NCBI RefSeq assembly: GCF_004362215.1
Contig: NZ_SNWR01000001.1
Location: forward strand, 434,001 to 498,000
From: Paractinoplanes brasiliensis
GTDB taxonomy: Bacteria > Actinomycetota > Actinomycetes > Mycobacteriales > Micromonosporaceae
DNA: 64,000 bases
Reading direction: 5' to 3'
Each line of letters begins with the position of its first letter. Within the stretch, counting starts at the first letter, position 1. Both the position numbers and the translations under genes were made by a program. Positions 31,763 to 42,700 of the stretch are shown here, piece by piece. A model generated the notes under the pieces. The model searched no databases, was not told where the DNA came from, and worked only from the letters and a program-made list of their open reading frames with translations.

Positions 31763-34654
31763 ATGCGTCCACACTCGACGATGTTGATCGGCCGGGACCG
31801 CGAGGTGAGCGTAGTAGAAAGGGCCTTGGCGGAGGCCCGGGGAGGCCGCGGCGGCGCGGTCTTCGTCACCGGCGAGGCCGGCATCGGGAAATCCCGGCTG
31901 CTGTCCACGATGACCGAGATCGCGTACGCCGCCGGCATGCGCCTGATGCGAGGGCGGGCCAGCTCGGTCGGCCCGGCGACCCCGCTGCGGCCGCTCACCG
32001 AGGCGGCCCTCTATCTGCTCAGAATGGAACGGGTCGAGCCGGCTGAGCTCGGGCCGTACGGGCCGATCCTCGGCCGGATGATTCCCGGCTGGGGTGAGCC
32101 GCCCACCGGAGGCGGCGAGTCCCTGGTGGTGCTGGCCGAGGCCACCCTGCGGCTCACCGGGCTCGCCGGCCACAACCGCGGGTGCCTGCTGAGCCTGGAC
32201 GACCTGCACGACGCCGACTCCGAGACGCTGGCGGTGCTGGAGTATCTGGTGGACAACGTCGACATGCAGCCGACCCTGCTGATGGGCGGCATCCGCGAGG
32301 GCGACAGTGTGGCGTACGCGCTGGCCAGGACAGCCGCCCAGCGGGGCCGCTGCGCCTTGATCGAGCTGGGCCCGCTGCGCCGCCCGGCGCTGCGCCGGAT
32401 GGCCGGCGCCTGCCTCGGCGTCGACGGGAGGCAGTTGCCCGAGACGGCGATGGAGCTGCTGTGGGCCGGCAGCGCCGGGAACCCGTTCATGGCCGAGGAG
32501 ATGCTCAAGGTCATGGTTGACGACGAGCTGATCGTCCCGGACGGCGGCTCGTGGCGGCTCGGCGAGCACGCCGCGGCGGTCACCCCGGAGCTCACCCGGC
32601 CGCTGGCCCGGCGGATGGCGATCCTCGGACCGCAGACTCTCGATGTGCTGTCGGCGGCGGCCACGTTCGGCCCGCGCTTCCCGCTCGCGGTCGTGCAGCT
32701 GGCCACCGGCCTGTCCGACCGGGTCATGCTGAGCCTGCTGCAGGACGACCTGGCCGGCCACCTGGTGGCTCCCGACGAATTCACCGCGGACTGGTACACG
32801 TTCCGCCACGCGCTCAACCGGGATGCGGTCCTGGCCCGGCTGGACCGCGCGGACCAGGTACGGCTGGCCGCCGCCGTGGCCGACGCTGTCGACACCCTCT
32901 TTCCCGACCACCCCGGCGAGTGGTGCGAGGTGGCCGCCCGGCTGCGGCTGGACGCGGGCGACCGTCCCGCCGCGGGCCGGCTGTTCACCGAGGCCGGGCG
33001 GCGGGCGCTGGCGAGCGGCGCCGCCGCCTCGGCGGTGTCGCTGCTGGACCGCGCCGCGGAGCTGCTGACCGACGCGTCGGACCGTGCCGACGCCCTGGAA
33101 CAGCTGCTGCTGTCCCTCGCCGAGGCCGGCGAGGTGGAGCGGGCGCTGGCCTCGATCAACACCCTCGATCAGGTACGCGGGCTCACCCCCCGGCGACGCG
33201 CCCGTCTGCACACCCAGGTCGCCTGGGCGGCCGCCGTGGCGGGCCGGCTGGACGAGGCGGTGCACCAGGCGGCGGTGGCGCGCGGCCTGCTCGGCCCGGT
33301 CCCGGCCCCGGAGGACATCGCGCCGATCGACGTGGTGGAGGCACATCTCGCGCTCGACATCACCGGCGCCGACCAGTTCGCCCGCGCCGAACGGCTGGCC
33401 CGCCACGCCGCCACGGTCGCCGAGGCCGTACCGCTGCCGGTCGTCGCCTGCCAGGCGTGGCAGCTGCTCGGCGCCATCGTGCGGCACCGCGACCCGGACG
33501 AGGCGACTCGCTGCCTGGAACGTGCCAAGGTCCTCGCCGCCCGGCACGGCCTGCCGATCTGGGAGATCCACGCGCTGGTGCGGCTCGGCAACGACGATGC
33601 GCTGCGGCACGCCGACACGACCCGGCTGGAGCAGGCCCGCGACAAGGCCGGCCGGGTCGGCGCGGTGACCGCCCACTACCAGTCCGAATCCAGCATCGCG
33701 TTGCACACCATCCTGCGCGGCGACTACCCGGCGGCGCGTGCCCTCATCGATCAGGTGCTGGATGCGACGGTACGGCTGAAGCTGCTGGAGACGACGCGCT
33801 ACCTCCTGCTGCTGCGGGCGGTCTGCGCCGGCCATGAGGGCGACCGCGCCGCGATGGACACCGCGCTCGCCGAGTTCGAACGGCAGGGCGGCAACCTTGC
33901 CCTGCACGCGCCCCGGGCGCACGGGCTCGCCGGGGCGTTCTGCGCGCTGCTCGACGAGGACCGGCGGCTCGCCCACGACGAGCTGGCCCGCGCGATGTCC
34001 GGCGTGCAGGGCGGCCCGAGCGTCTACTACCTCTCCGGCCGGCACGGCCTGCACCTGCTGATGCGGGTCCTGGCCGGCGAGGCCGGCTGGGCCGAATACG
34101 ACGCGATGGCCGTCGACCCGGCGAGCGCGCTGCGCTGGGATCGGCAGTTCACCCACTTCGCGTACGCGGTACTGCTCGGCCGGTCCGGGCGCGGCGCCGA
34201 GGCGGCCGACGCGGTGAGCGCGGCGCTGGCGGCAGCCGAGCCCTTCGCGATGAGCCGCCACCTCGGCCTGCGCCTGGTGGCCGAGGCGGCGATCGACGAC
34301 GACTGGGGCGATCCGCCGAGCTGGCTGCGCACCGCCGAGCGGTACTTCCACGACCGCGACGTACGTCCGGTGGCCGGCGCCTGCCGGTCCCTGCTGCGCC
34401 GGTCGGGCGCCCGGGTCCCGCAGCGCCGGGCCGGCGTCGACCGTATCCCGGCGCAGCTGCGGTCGGCGGGCGTCACCGGACGCGAGTTCGAGGTGTTGGA
34501 ACTGTTGGTCGGGCGGATGGGCAACCAGGAGATCGCCGACCGCCTGCACCTGTCACCGCGTACCGTCGAGCGGCACGTCGGCAACCTGCTGGCCAAGACC
34601 GGGCTGCCCAACCGGGTCGCGCTGCGCGAGTTCGCGGCCGGCGTACGGGAATGA
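31763..34654 (+). CDS. LAL-family LuxR transcriptional regulator (ATP-binding, large)
   Basis: A 963-residue regulator of the LAL (MalT-like) class. An N-terminal AAA/STAND ATPase starts with LIGRDREV, Walker A GEAGIGKS and a Walker B-like LLSLDDLHDAD. A long helical repeat region (about 350-860) of TPR character follows. A C-terminal LuxR helix-turn-helix (VTGREFEVLELLVGRMGNQEIA, then LSPRTVERHVGNLLAKTG) ends the protein. ATG 31763 is chosen; ATG 31781 is possible. It lies 75 bp after the lanthipeptide precursor on the same strand. Its 3' end overlaps the convergent aminotransferase gene by 102 bp. Confidence 0.92.
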   Translation: MRPHSTMLIGRDREVSVVERALAEARGGRGGAVFVTGEAGIGKSRLLSTMTEIAYAAGMRLMRGRASSVGPATPLRPLTEAALYLLRMERVEPAELGPYGPILGRMIPGWGEPPTGGGESLVVLAEATLRLTGLAGHNRGCLLSLDDLHDADSETLAVLEYLVDNVDMQPTLLMGGIREGDSVAYALARTAAQRGRCALIELGPLRRPALRRMAGACLGVDGRQLPETAMELLWAGSAGNPFMAEEMLKVMVDDELIVPDGGSWRLGEHAAAVTPELTRPLARRMAILGPQTLDVLSAAATFGPRFPLAVVQLATGLSDRVMLSLLQDDLAGHLVAPDEFTADWYTFRHALNRDAVLARLDRADQVRLAAAVADAVDTLFPDHPGEWCEVAARLRLDAGDRPAAGRLFTEAGRRALASGAAASAVSLLDRAAELLTDASDRADALEQLLLSLAEAGEVERALASINTLDQVRGLTPRRRARLHTQVAWAAAVAGRLDEAVHQAAVARGLLGPVPAPEDIAPIDVVEAHLALDITGADQFARAERLARHAATVAEAVPLPVVACQAWQLLGAIVRHRDPDEATRCLERAKVLAARHGLPIWEIHALVRLGNDDALRHADTTRLEQARDKAGRVGAVTAHYQSESSIALHTILRGDYPAARALIDQVLDATVRLKLLETTRYLLLLRAVCAGHEGDRAAMDTALAEFERQGGNLALHAPRAHGLAGAFCALLDEDRRLAHDELARAMSGVQGGPSVYYLSGRHGLHLLMRVLAGEAGWAEYDAMAVDPASALRWDRQFTHFAYAVLLGRSGRGAEAADAVSAALAAAEPFAMSRHLGLRLVAEAAIDDDWGDPPSWLRTAERYFHDRDVRPVAGACRSLLRRSGARVPQRRAGVDRIPAQLRSAGVTGREFEVLELLVGRMGNQEIADRLHLSPRTVERHVGNLLAKTGLPNRVALREFAAGVRE

Positions 34655-35695
34655 CCCGGACGCCCGCAGGAAGGCAGCGTTCGCGGCCTCGCCACCGACG
34701 GTGACCCGGACCCCGTCGCCGGCGAAGCCGCGCACGTCCACCCCGTGGGTCACCGCATGCGCGACGAAGTCGCCGGTGTGCTCGCCGAGCGGGAGCCAGA
34801 CGAAGTTGGCCTGGGTCGGCGGCACCGGGTAGCCCTGCGCCAGCAGCACGGCGCGGACCCGGTCCCGCTCGGCGGCGATCCGCCGGCACCGGTCGGCGAC
34901 CTCGTCCTCGACGCTCAGGGCAGCGAGCGCGGCGGCCTGGGCGATGCCGTTGACGCCGAACGGGACGGCGACCTTGCGGACGGCCGAGGCGACCGCCGCC
35001 GGACCGGCCAGGTAGCCGACCCGCAGCGCCGCGAGGCCGTATGCCTTCGAGAAGGTACGCAGCACCGCGACATTCTCGGCACCGCGTACCAGATCCAACC
35101 CGTCGAGCACCCCGGGATCGGTCACGAACTCCCGGTACGCCTCGTCGATCAGCACCAGGACGTCGGACGGCACGCGGGCGGCGAAGCTCCGCAGCGCCGC
35201 GCCGGAGACGACAGTGCCGGTCGGGTTGTTCGGGTTGCAGACGAAGACGACCCGGGTGCGGGGCGTGATCGCGGCCAGCATGGCATCGAGGTCGTGCGCA
35301 TGGCCGTCGTCGAGGGCGACCGGCACGCCGGTGGCGTTCATCATCCGGGCGAAGACCGGGTAGGCCTCGAACGACCGCCAGGCGAACACCACCTCGTCGC
35401 CGGGCCGGCACAGCGCCTGGAGCACCTGCAGGCACAGCGCCACCGAGCCGCAGCCGACCGCGAGCCGCTCGGCCGGCAGTTCGTACTTGAGGGCGAGCCT
35501 GTCGAGCAGGTCCGTCGCGCCCATGTCGGGGTACCGGTGCGATTCGGCGACGGCGGCGGCGATCGCGGCGGAGACCGGCGGCGGCAGCGTCGCCTCCGGC
35601 AGCTCGTTGTTGGCCAGCTTGGCCGGCAGCGACTCGGATCGGCGTGCCGCATATCCCGGCAGTGCGACAATTTCGGCCCGCGGTGTGATCGGCAT
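34553..35695 (-). CDS. PLP aminotransferase, HisC / aromatic aminotransferase-like (class I/II)
   Basis: A 380-residue fold-type I aminotransferase. The PLP lysine is in TFSKAYGLAALRVGY; cofactor contacts are in FVCNPNNPTGT (Asn) and LVLIDEAYREF (Asp, Tyr). It is most like the HisC/PatA group acting on aromatic or bulky keto acids, more likely recruited for a nonproteinogenic amino acid here than for histidine synthesis, as no other his gene is near. ATG 35695 has GGAGGG 7 bases upstream. The last ~35 residues (after FLRASGSF) have no family counterpart and are read antisense to the LAL gene, so the ancestral stop may have been lost. Confidence 0.85.
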   Translation of the reverse strand: MPITPRAEIVALPGYAARRSESLPAKLANNELPEATLPPPVSAAIAAAVAESHRYPDMGATDLLDRLALKYELPAERLAVGCGSVALCLQVLQALCRPGDEVVFAWRSFEAYPVFARMMNATGVPVALDDGHAHDLDAMLAAITPRTRVVFVCNPNNPTGTVVSGAALRSFAARVPSDVLVLIDEAYREFVTDPGVLDGLDLVRGAENVAVLRTFSKAYGLAALRVGYLAGPAAVASAVRKVAVPFGVNGIAQAAALAALSVEDEVADRCRRIAAERDRVRAVLLAQGYPVPPTQANFVWLPLGEHTGDFVAHAVTHGVDVRGFAGDGVRVTVGGEAANAAFLRASGSFPYAGRELAQRDPVGQPGLGQQVADVPLDGTR

Positions 35696-35769
35696 TCCGG
35701 CACCCTCCATTGTGGTTTATAAAATGGTAAGGTCGCCTTTCGCGCGCTCGGGTCAAGGAGGACGAATTC
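35696..35769. promoter_or_regulatory. Divergent promoter region of aminotransferase and methyltransferase
   Basis: A 74-bp region containing the most A/T-rich patch of the area (TTTATAAAATGG around 35716-35727), a likely promoter core for one or both genes. AAGGAGG at 35754-35760 is the methyltransferase ribosome site. The shared region suggests the two genes are expressed together. Confidence 0.5.
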
Positions 35770-36756
35770 ATGTCTGATCCCGTGTCCACCAAGCCGGACG
35801 ACCGCCCCGCTCTCGACCTTTTTCACGGGTATGCTCTCGCCAGTGCGATCGCCGCGCTCGAAATGGCCGGCGAATTGTCCGCGCTGGAAAATGGCGGAAT
35901 AACTCGCGCCTGGCTTCAGGGCCGCGACGAGCTCCTCGCCGCCACCCTGCGCTACCTGTGCCACCGTGGCGTCCTGCGGGAGTCCGACGAGCGTTTCACC
36001 CTCACCGAGTACGGCTCCCGGGTGTACGCCGACCGTGGATTCCTCGTCTGGCTGGTCGGCGGATACGGCGAGCCGATGCGCCGGATCGACGCGTTCCTCG
36101 CGCAGACCATGCGGTACGGGACCGACGTCACCCGGGACGGCCGGTGGGTGGCCGGCGGCACCGCGATGATGGCCCGCACCGATGTCGTCCCGCAGGTGAT
36201 GGAGACCCTGGCGACGGTCTCCTTCAGCACCGTGCTGGACCTCGGCAGTGGCAACGCCCGCTTCCTGATGGCCGTCTGCGATCGGTTCGGCGCCTGCGGC
36301 ATCGGCGTCGACGTCGACGCCGCGGCCCACGCGGCCGCCGGAGAGGCCGTCGCGGCCAACGGTATGCAGGACCGGATCGAGCTGGTCCGGGCCGACGTCC
36401 GCGCGCTCGACGAAATTCCCGGGATCGACAAGGTCGACCTCGTCGTCACCTTCTACCTCCTGCACGAGATCCTGGCCGGCGGCCGCGACGCCCTGCTGAC
36501 CTACCTCACCGACCTGGCCGGCCGCCTTCCGGCCGGCGCCAAGCTGCTCGTCGGCGAGATCGAGCCGCCGATCGACGGGGAGCCCGGCCAGCCCTTCACC
36601 CCCGAGTTCACCTACGTGCACGCGCTGGTCCGGCAGACCCTGCTGCCCGCCGACGGCTGGCGCAGCGTGCTGACCGAGGGCGGCTTCGACGTCCGCGAGG
36701 TCGTCCGATGCCGCGTCCCCGGCGGCATTCTGCTGCTGTGCGAGAAGCACCAGTAG
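35770..36756 (+). CDS. SAM-dependent methyltransferase with N-terminal winged helix
   Basis: A 328-residue methyltransferase. An N-terminal helical/winged-helix domain (1-100; LFHGYALASAIAALEMAG, RYLCHRGVL) precedes a Rossmann SAM-binding domain with motif I VLDLGSGNARFL, the acidic end of strand 2 in GIGVDVD, and VTFYLLHEI. This layout is shared by small-molecule O-methyltransferases and by MppJ-type C-methyltransferases of phenylpyruvate. The divergent aminotransferase next door makes a keto-acid C-methylation followed by transamination attractive, but O-methylation is equally allowed by sequence. It ends one base before the convergent PKS stop. Confidence 0.8.
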   Translation: MSDPVSTKPDDRPALDLFHGYALASAIAALEMAGELSALENGGITRAWLQGRDELLAATLRYLCHRGVLRESDERFTLTEYGSRVYADRGFLVWLVGGYGEPMRRIDAFLAQTMRYGTDVTRDGRWVAGGTAMMARTDVVPQVMETLATVSFSTVLDLGSGNARFLMAVCDRFGACGIGVDVDAAAHAAAGEAVAANGMQDRIELVRADVRALDEIPGIDKVDLVVTFYLLHEILAGGRDALLTYLTDLAGRLPAGAKLLVGEIEPPIDGEPGQPFTPEFTYVHALVRQTLLPADGWRSVLTEGGFDVREVVRCRVPGGILLLCEKHQ

Positions 36757-36757
36757 C

Positions 36758-39700
36758 TCAGTCGAAGTCGTTGATCAGGGCGAACAGCTCCTCGTCGCTC
36801 GCGGACTCGACAGCGGCGCCGGCGGTGGCCGGCCTCCCGGCCGCCTCGGCTGCCACGTCGAGCAGCGCGTGCAGCTCGGCGGCGATCTGACCGAAAGCCT
36901 CCGGATCCGCCGCTGCCCGGCGGATCTCGGCGGCGAGGGCGGTGAGCCGCGCGGCGATCGGTTCACCCGCGGGCGTACGCCCGGCGTCCACCAGGTCGGC
37001 CAGATGCCGGACGACGGCGGCCGGTGTCGGGTGGTCGAAGACGAGGCCGGCGGGAAGGTCGAGCCCGGTCGCGCGGGCAAGCGCATTGCGCAGCTCCAGC
37101 GCGGTGAGCGAGTCGAAGCCCAGATCCCGGAAGCTGCGATCGGTGTGTACCGCCACCCGGTCGCCGTGGCCCAGCACAGTGGCAACCGTTCCGCGTACGA
37201 GATCGGCCAGGACCCGGCCGCGGTCCGCCTCGGGCAGTCCGGCGATTCCCGTCAGTCCACCGATTGCCGGGGCGGCGGGCCGCGCCACCGGGCCGCGCAG
37301 CAGCGGGTGGTCGCCGCGGCCATCCAGGTGGGTGAGGGCCACGACCGCCTCGCCGGTGCTCGGCGCGGCGTCGAACAGGCCGAGAGCGTCCGCAGTGGAC
37401 AGCGGCCGCAGGCCGGCCCGGGCCAGCCGCCGCCGGTCGGTCTCGGTCAGGGTGCGGGTCAGGTCGCTGCTCTGCTCCCACAGGCCCCAGGCCAGCGACT
37501 GGGCGGGCAGCCCCCGGGCCACGCGATACTGGGCGAGGGCGTCCAGGAAGGAGTTTGCAGCCGCGTATCCGGCCTGTCCCGCGGTGCCGAGCAGCCCGGC
37601 GACCGAGGAGTAGAGGATGAACGCCGACAGGTCGAGGTTCTTGGTCAGCTCGTGCAGGTGCCAGGCGGCGCCGGCCTTGGCGGCCAGCACCGCGTCGAGG
37701 CGGGCCTCGCTCAGGTCCGTGACGGGTGCGTCGTCGAGCACGCCGGCCGCGTGGACGACAGCGGTGAGCGGGTGTTCGGCGGGTATGGCCGCGAGCACCG
37801 CCGACAGCGCGTTCCGATCGGTCACGTCGGCGGCGGCGTAGACCACCTCGGCGCCGGCGATCCCGGTGGCTCCCGGTGCGGCTGCTCCGCTGCGGGAGAC
37901 CAGGACCAGCCGGCGTACGCCGTGTTCGCCGACCAGGTGGCGGGCGAGCAGCAGGCCGAGGGTCCCGGTCCCGCCGGTGATCAGTACCGTGCCGCGGTCC
38001 CATCGCACCGGCTCCCGGCCACGGTCCGGGCGGGCCGGGGTCAGCCGGGGTGCCAGCAGACGGCCGCCGCGCACAGCGAGTTGCGGTTCGCCGGCGGCGG
38101 CCAGCCCGGGCGGCACTTCGCCGGTGTCGAGGTCGGCGAGCACGATGCGGCCCGGGTGTTCGGTCTGCGCGGCACGCACCAGCCCCCAGACCCCGGCGGC
38201 GGCCAGGTCGGTGACCTCCTCGTCGCCGGTCAGCACCGCCCCGCGGGTGGCCACCACCAACGTCGCGCCGGTGGTCCGCGCGTCGGAGACCCACCGCTGC
38301 ACCACGCCCAGCGTCCGGCCGGCCACCGCACGGGCGGCAGCCGCAACGTCCCGCTCACCGGGTTCGGAAACGGCGTCCAGGACCACCGTCGCGGGAACCG
38401 GCGCGCCGGCGTCAAGGGCGGCGAAGAACGCCGCCGGGTCACCCACGGCACTCGGCGCCGAGCCATCAGTGGCGGGTAGTGGTGTCCAGGTCAGGCGGTG
38501 GAGGCCCTCGGTGGCCGTGGTCAGTGTCCGGCGGTCGGCCGGGCGCAGGAGTACGGAATCCACGGTGCCGACCGGTGCGCCGGTGGCGTCGGCCAGGGTC
38601 AGGGAGGCCTCTGCGGTTCCGGCTGGGCGGAGCCGGACCCGGAGGGCGGTGAGCCCGGTGGCGTACCGGATCAGGCCGGTCCAGGCGAAGGGCAGCCGCA
38701 GCGGCTCGGTCCCGGCCAGCAGCAGTGGGTGCAGTGCCGCGTCGAGCAGGGCGGGGTGCAGGCCGTAGCGGCCGGCGCCCGGCCGGTGGGCATCGGGCAG
38801 CTCGACCTCGGCGAACAGTTCGCCGTCGCCGCGCCACACCCGGCGTACGCACCGGAAGGCCGGCCCGTACGCGTACCCGGCGGCGGCGAGCGTGTCGTAG
38901 AAGCCGTCCAGGGGCACCTCGGTGGCGGCCGGTGGCCACACCGTCAGTCCCTCACCGGTGGCCGCCGACGCGGGACCAACCACGCCCTGGGCGTGCTGCG
39001 TCCAGGGGTGGTCCCCGCCGTCGGGCCGGGCGTGCAGGGTGGCCGGGCGGTACCCCGACTCGTCCACCTCGGCCACCGTGAGCTGGACCTGGACGGCCCT
39101 CTCGGCGGGCAGGACGAGCGGCCTGGTCAGGGTCAGCTCGGCAACCCGCGGCGCCCCGGCCTGCTCGCCGGCGCTCGTGATCATCTCCACCACCGCGGTC
39201 GCCGGGACGAGGACCGCGCCCGCGACGGTGTGGTCGGCCAGCCACGGGTGGGTACGCACCGACAGCCGCCCGCTGAACACGAGGGCGTCCCGGCCGGCGA
39301 GGCTCACCGGTGGCCCGAGCAGAGGGTGGTCCGCGCCGGGGGCGTCGATCCAGTGCCGCTCACGCTGGAACGCGTACGTGGGCAGGGAGACCTGGCGTGC
39401 GCCGGGGAAGACGGCCGGCCAGTCCGGGGTGGCACCGCGCAGCCGCAGCAGCCCGACCGCCCGCGCGACCCCCTCGGCCTCCGACCGGTTGCGCCGCAGC
39501 GTCGGGATGAACTCCCCGTCCGGCTCCGTCAGGCAGGCCCGGGCCAGCGAGGTCAGGACCGGGTCGGGGCCGATCTCGATCAGGTCGGTGACACCCTCGC
39601 GCTCCAGGCGGCGCACCCCGTCGGCGAAGCGCACCGCTTGCCGGATGTGGCGTACCCAGTAGTCGGGCGACGCCAGCTCCTCGGGGCGGGCGAGATCGCC

Positions 39701-42700
39701 GGTCACGTTCGAGACGATCGGGATGCGCGGCGGATGGAACGTCAGGCTCTCGGCCACGGTGCGGAACTCGTCGAGCACCTCGTCCATGTGCGGCGAGTGG
39801 AAGGCGTGCGACACGGGCAGGCGCGCCGTCCGCACGCCGCGGGTCCGCCAGGCGGCTGCGATCTCGTCGGCCGCGTCGGCGTCGCCGGAGATGACCACCG
39901 CCCGGGGGCCGTTCACCGCGGCGATGCTGAGCCGATTGCCGTACGGGACGAGGGTCTCGCGTACCTCGGCTTCGGCCGCCTCGACCGCCACCATCGCACC
40001 GCCGCCGCGGGCCGCCTGCATCAGCCGCCCGCGCTCGGCGATCAGCCGGCACGCGTCCGGCAGGTCGAGAACGCCGGCGACGCAGGCGGCCACGATCTCG
40101 CCGACCGAGTGGCCGAGGAGGTAGTCGGGGCGCAGTCCATAGTGGTCGAACAGGCGGCAGAGGGCCACCTCGACGGCGAAGAGGGCGGGCTGGGTGAACT
40201 CGGTACGGCCGAGCAGGTCCTCCCCGGCCGGCGCGAACAGGACGTCCTTGAGCGGCCGGGGCAGGTGCGGGTCGAGGTGGCGGCAGATCTCGTCGAGCGC
40301 CGCGGCGAAAGTGGGGTCGGTCGCGTACAGCTCCCGGCCCATGCCGGGGCGCTGGCTGCCCTGTCCGGTGAGGAGAAAGGCGGTCCGGCCCGGCCGGCCA
40401 CGGTGGCGGGCGGGCTCCACCCCCTCGGCGATGGCGATGAGGCCGCGCAGCAGCGAGTCGCGGTCGGCGCCGGTCGCCACGGCGCCCTGGCCGAGAAGGG
40501 CCCGCCCGGTGGCGAGCGTGAACCCGATGTCGGTGACGGACTGCTCGGGGTGCTCTTCGACGTTCCGGGCGAGGCGGGCGGCCTGGGCGCGTACCGCCTC
40601 GGTGGTCGCGCCGGTCACGATCCAGGGGATGGCGGCCGGGGTGGTGGTCTCCGTACGTGCCGGAGGCTCTTCCGCCTGTTCCAGGATCACATGCGCGTTC
40701 GTCCCGGAAATACCGAACGACGACACCCCCGCCCGCCGAACCCGACCCCTCACCGGCCAAACCCGCTCCCCCGACAACAACTCCAACCCACCAGCAACCC
40801 AATCCACCCGCGACGACGGCACCTCACCATGCAACGACCTCGGCAACACCCCCGACCTCAACGCCCCCACCATCTTGATGACACCACCCACACCCGCCGC
40901 CGCCTGCGCATGCCCAATATTCGACTTCAACGAACCCACAAAAAACCCACCCGGCCGGCCATAAACCGCCGCCAACGCCCCCGCCTCAATCGGATCCCCC
41001 AACACCGTCCCCGTCCCATGCGCCTCCACCGCATCAACATCCCCCGGACCCAAACCCCCATCCACCAACGCCGCCCGCAACACCGCCTCCTGCGACGGAC
41101 CATGCGGCGCCGTCAAACCATTCGACGCACCATCCTGATTGACCGCCGAACCCCGAACCACCGCCCACACCCGATGACCACGCGCCCGCGCCACCGACAA
41201 CCGCTCCACCAACAACAAACCCACACCCTCCGACCACCCCGTCCCATCCGCACCCTCCGCAAACGACTTACACCGCCCATCCACCGACAACCCCCGCTGC
41301 CGCGAGAACTCCACGAACGTGCGCGGGCTGCTCATGACCGTGACGCCGCCGGCCAGCGCCAGATCGCACTCACCGGAACGCAGCGAACGAACCGCCAGGT
41401 GCAAAGCGACCAGCGACGACGAACACGCCGTGTCGACGGTGATCGAGGGGCCGTGGAGGCCGTAGCGGTAGGACAGCCGGCCGGACAGGACGCTGGACAG
41501 GTTGCCGGTCAACAGGAACCCTTCGAGCTCGTCCGGAGTCCGGGCGAGGCGGGAGGCGTAGTCGTCGTACATCGCGCCGGTGAAGACACCGGTGTTGCTG
41601 CCGCGCAGGGAATCGGGGTCGATACCGGCGTTCTCGAAGGTCTCCCACGCGGTTTCGAGCAGGAGGCGCTGCTGGGGGTCGGTGGCGGTCGCCTCGCGCG
41701 GCGACAGCCCGAAGAAGTCGTGGTCGAACATGTCCGCGTCGTGGAGGAAGCCGCCGTGCCGGGTGTAGGACGTGCCGAACCGGTCCGGGTCCGGGTCGTA
41801 CAGGGCGTCCAGGTCCCAGCCCCGGTTGGCCGGGAACTCGCCCACCGCGTCCACCCCGTCGGCGACCAGCCGCCACAGGTCCTCCGGCGACGACACCCCG
41901 CCCGGGAAACGGCACGCCATCCCCACGATCGCGATCGGCTCGTCGTGGCCGGCCGGGCTGACGGCGGCGGCCCGTGGCGCCGGTTTCTCCTCGGCGACCC
42001 GGGCCAGCAGGTGCGCGCCGAGCCGTTCCGGGGTGGGGTGGTCGAAGACGGCCGTGGCGGTCAGCCGGATGCCGGTGGCCGCCGCGAGCCGGTTGCGCAG
42101 GTCCACGGCGGCCATCGAGTCGAACCCGAGGTCGTTGAAGCTTCGCCGCGGGTCGACCGCGTCGGTGCGGGTGTGGCCGAGAACCGCGGCTGCCTCGGCC
42201 CGGACCAGGCCGGCGACGGCGTCCGCCCGTTGGGGGCCGGGCAGTGCGGCGATCCGGGCGGCCCACCCGGCGGCCTTCGGCGCGGCGACGACCCGTGCGG
42301 TGGGACGCACCAGCGCCCGGAAGAGATGCGGGACGGGAACGTCGTCGCGCACCAGCCGGGACGGCTCCAGCACGGCCGGCACCACCAGGGGATCACCGGT
42401 GGCGAGGGCCGCGTCGAACAGGGCGAGGCCCTGCGCGGGGTTCAACGGCCGTACTCCCGCTCGTTCCCATCGGGCAAGGTCGGCCTCGCTGAGGCGGGCG
42501 CCCATACCGTGAGTGGCGTCCCACAACCCCCAGGCCAGGGAGGTGGCGGTCAGCCCACGGGCGGCGCGGTGGTGGGCCAGGGCGTCGAGGACGGCGTTGG
42601 CGGCCGCGTAGTTGGCCTGCCCCGGGGTGCCGACGATGCCGGTCACCGAGGAGAACAGGACGAACGCCGCGAGGTCCCGGCCCTGGGTCAGTTCGTGCAG

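Noticed and set aside
34553..35695. Assigning the aminotransferase to histidine biosynthesis (hisC)
   Set aside because: No other his genes are near, and its neighbours are a methyltransferase and PKS/NRPS genes; a dedicated pathway role is more likely.
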